NCBI GenBank assembly: GCA_012838315.1 | Contig: DUPM01000159.1 | Coordinates: forward strand, 1 to 52,299 | DNA length: 52,299 nucleotides | Direction of reading: 5' to 3' | DNA from: Clostridiaceae bacterium | GTDB lineage: Bacteria > Bacillota > Clostridia > Saccharofermentanales > Saccharofermentanaceae | Part shown: piece after piece, positions 51,893 through 52,299 of the stretch | Position numbering within the stretch: position 1 is the first letter of the stretch | How the letters are laid out: each line of letters opens with the position of its first letter | The notes under the pieces: generated by a model | Database searches by the model: none | What the model was told of the DNA's origin: nothing | What the model saw: the letters and a program-made list of their open reading frames with translations, nothing else | Position numbers and translations under genes: made by a program

Positions 51893-52299
51893 AAAATCCT
51901 CCTTGTTTCACAATATCTTCATCCTCCGCAAATATTTGCCACGGCCATTGGTTGTTGAGCGGCAATACAAACGTCAAACGCTCTTTGCTCGTCGGATGAT
52001 TGAAAGTCATCTTGTAAGATTCAAGACAAATATCCCCTCGCCCGGGTTGATCTTCACCATACTTTCGATCTCCAATTATCGGGAAACCAGCCTCAGACAG
52101 TTGCAATCGAATTTGATGCGCTCGCCCTGTCTTCAAATGTACCTCAATTAAGGATATTGATTGTCGATACGCCACAAGTTGATAATCCAATTCAGCTTCT
52201 TTGCCATCTTTGTCCGTCAGATTATCGGTCAGTCTTGCGCGATTCAAAGAAGTATCCTTGACGATGGTGCCCTTGAGCGTTCCCTTTTCTGGTCTTATC
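51885..52299 (-). CDS. RluA-family pseudouridine synthase, C-terminal part (gene runs off right edge)
   Basis: RNA pseudouridine synthase. The frame stays open from the stop at 51885 to the window end (138 residues visible). The motif LIEVHLKTGRAHQIRLQLSE is the diagnostic RluA C-terminal motif, preceded by a strand-loop segment GKEAELDYQLV and followed by GDRKYGE and a C-terminal hydrophobic segment. The catalytic Asp (in GRLDxxTSG) and any S4 domain lie outside the window, so RluA, RluC or RluD type and target cannot be decided. Confidence 0.9.
   Translation of the reverse strand, partial: IRPEKGTLKGTIVKDTSLNRARLTDNLTDKDGKEAELDYQLVAYRQSISLIEVHLKTGRAHQIRLQLSEAGFPIIGDRKYGEDQPGRGDICLESYKMTFNHPTSKERLTFVLPLNNQWPWQIFAEDEDIVKQGGFYD

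Noticed and set aside
1-52299. CRISPR arrays, insertion sequences, prophage genes, tRNA or rRNA genes
   Set aside because: I looked for regularly spaced repeats, transposase or integrase motifs and tRNA-like cloverleaf ends across the window and found none; the inverted repeats seen are terminators or leader hairpins.

Overview
The window is a gene-dense housekeeping stretch of a Gram-positive anaerobe, most likely Bacillota of class Clostridia. The markers are a PolC-type replicase, a PASTA-domain kinase with its PP2C phosphatase, a fused IspH-ribosomal S1 protein, the order infC-rpmI-rplT followed by an RNA methyltransferase and Trk genes, and the order ileS-M50 protease-trpS-scpA-scpB. Shine-Dalgarno sites are strong (GGAGG) and base composition looks mid-40s % GC by eye. 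All genes lie on the minus strand except two, an aminotransferase and a PepV-like dipeptidase. I see no tRNA, rRNA, insertion sequence, prophage or CRISPR array.

Layout from left to right, with transcription mostly right to left. (1) 1-2703: an aconitase-citrate synthase unit with its own promoter; the citrate synthase runs off the left edge. (2) 2872-7733: infC-rpmI-rplT, an SpoU-type methyltransferase, two TrkA-like RCK proteins and TrkH/KtrB, driven by a promoter with an attenuator-containing leader. (3) 7745-8997: divergent aminotransferase. (4) 8978-30382: a long close-packed block, uppS-cdsA-dxr-rseP-ispG-polC-priA-def-fmt-rsmB-rlmN-stp-prkC-rsgA-rpe-thiN. It joins isoprenoid and lipid-carrier synthesis, replication, N-formyl-methionine handling, rRNA modification and Ser/Thr signalling. 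(5) 30402-33491: pyrH-frr and rpsB-tsf, separated by strong intrinsic terminators. (6) 33743-36497: plus-strand pepV and a convergent NlpC/P60 wall hydrolase sharing one terminator. (7) 36812-41191: a MurR/RpiR regulator, a HutP-like protein, cmk and the ispH-rpsA fusion. (8) 41189-51187: ileS, M50 protease, trpS, scpA, scpB and a three-gene biotin carboxyl-transfer cluster ending in a terminator. (9) 51269-52299: an HD hydrolase and a partial RluA-type pseudouridine synthase.

Worth a second look: a PASTA kinase with two tandem InlB-type repeats beyond its PASTA domains; a PolC whose built-in exonuclease appears to have lost conserved motifs; a 12S/1.3S/5S-like gene set resembling transcarboxylase with no membrane decarboxylase subunit in view; infC with an apparent AUC start behind a mutually exclusive terminator/antiterminator leader; a HutP-family protein lacking two expected metal-binding histidines; and a rpsB leader with two competing helices. 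I did not find a clearly new multi-gene system; these are variations on known modules.
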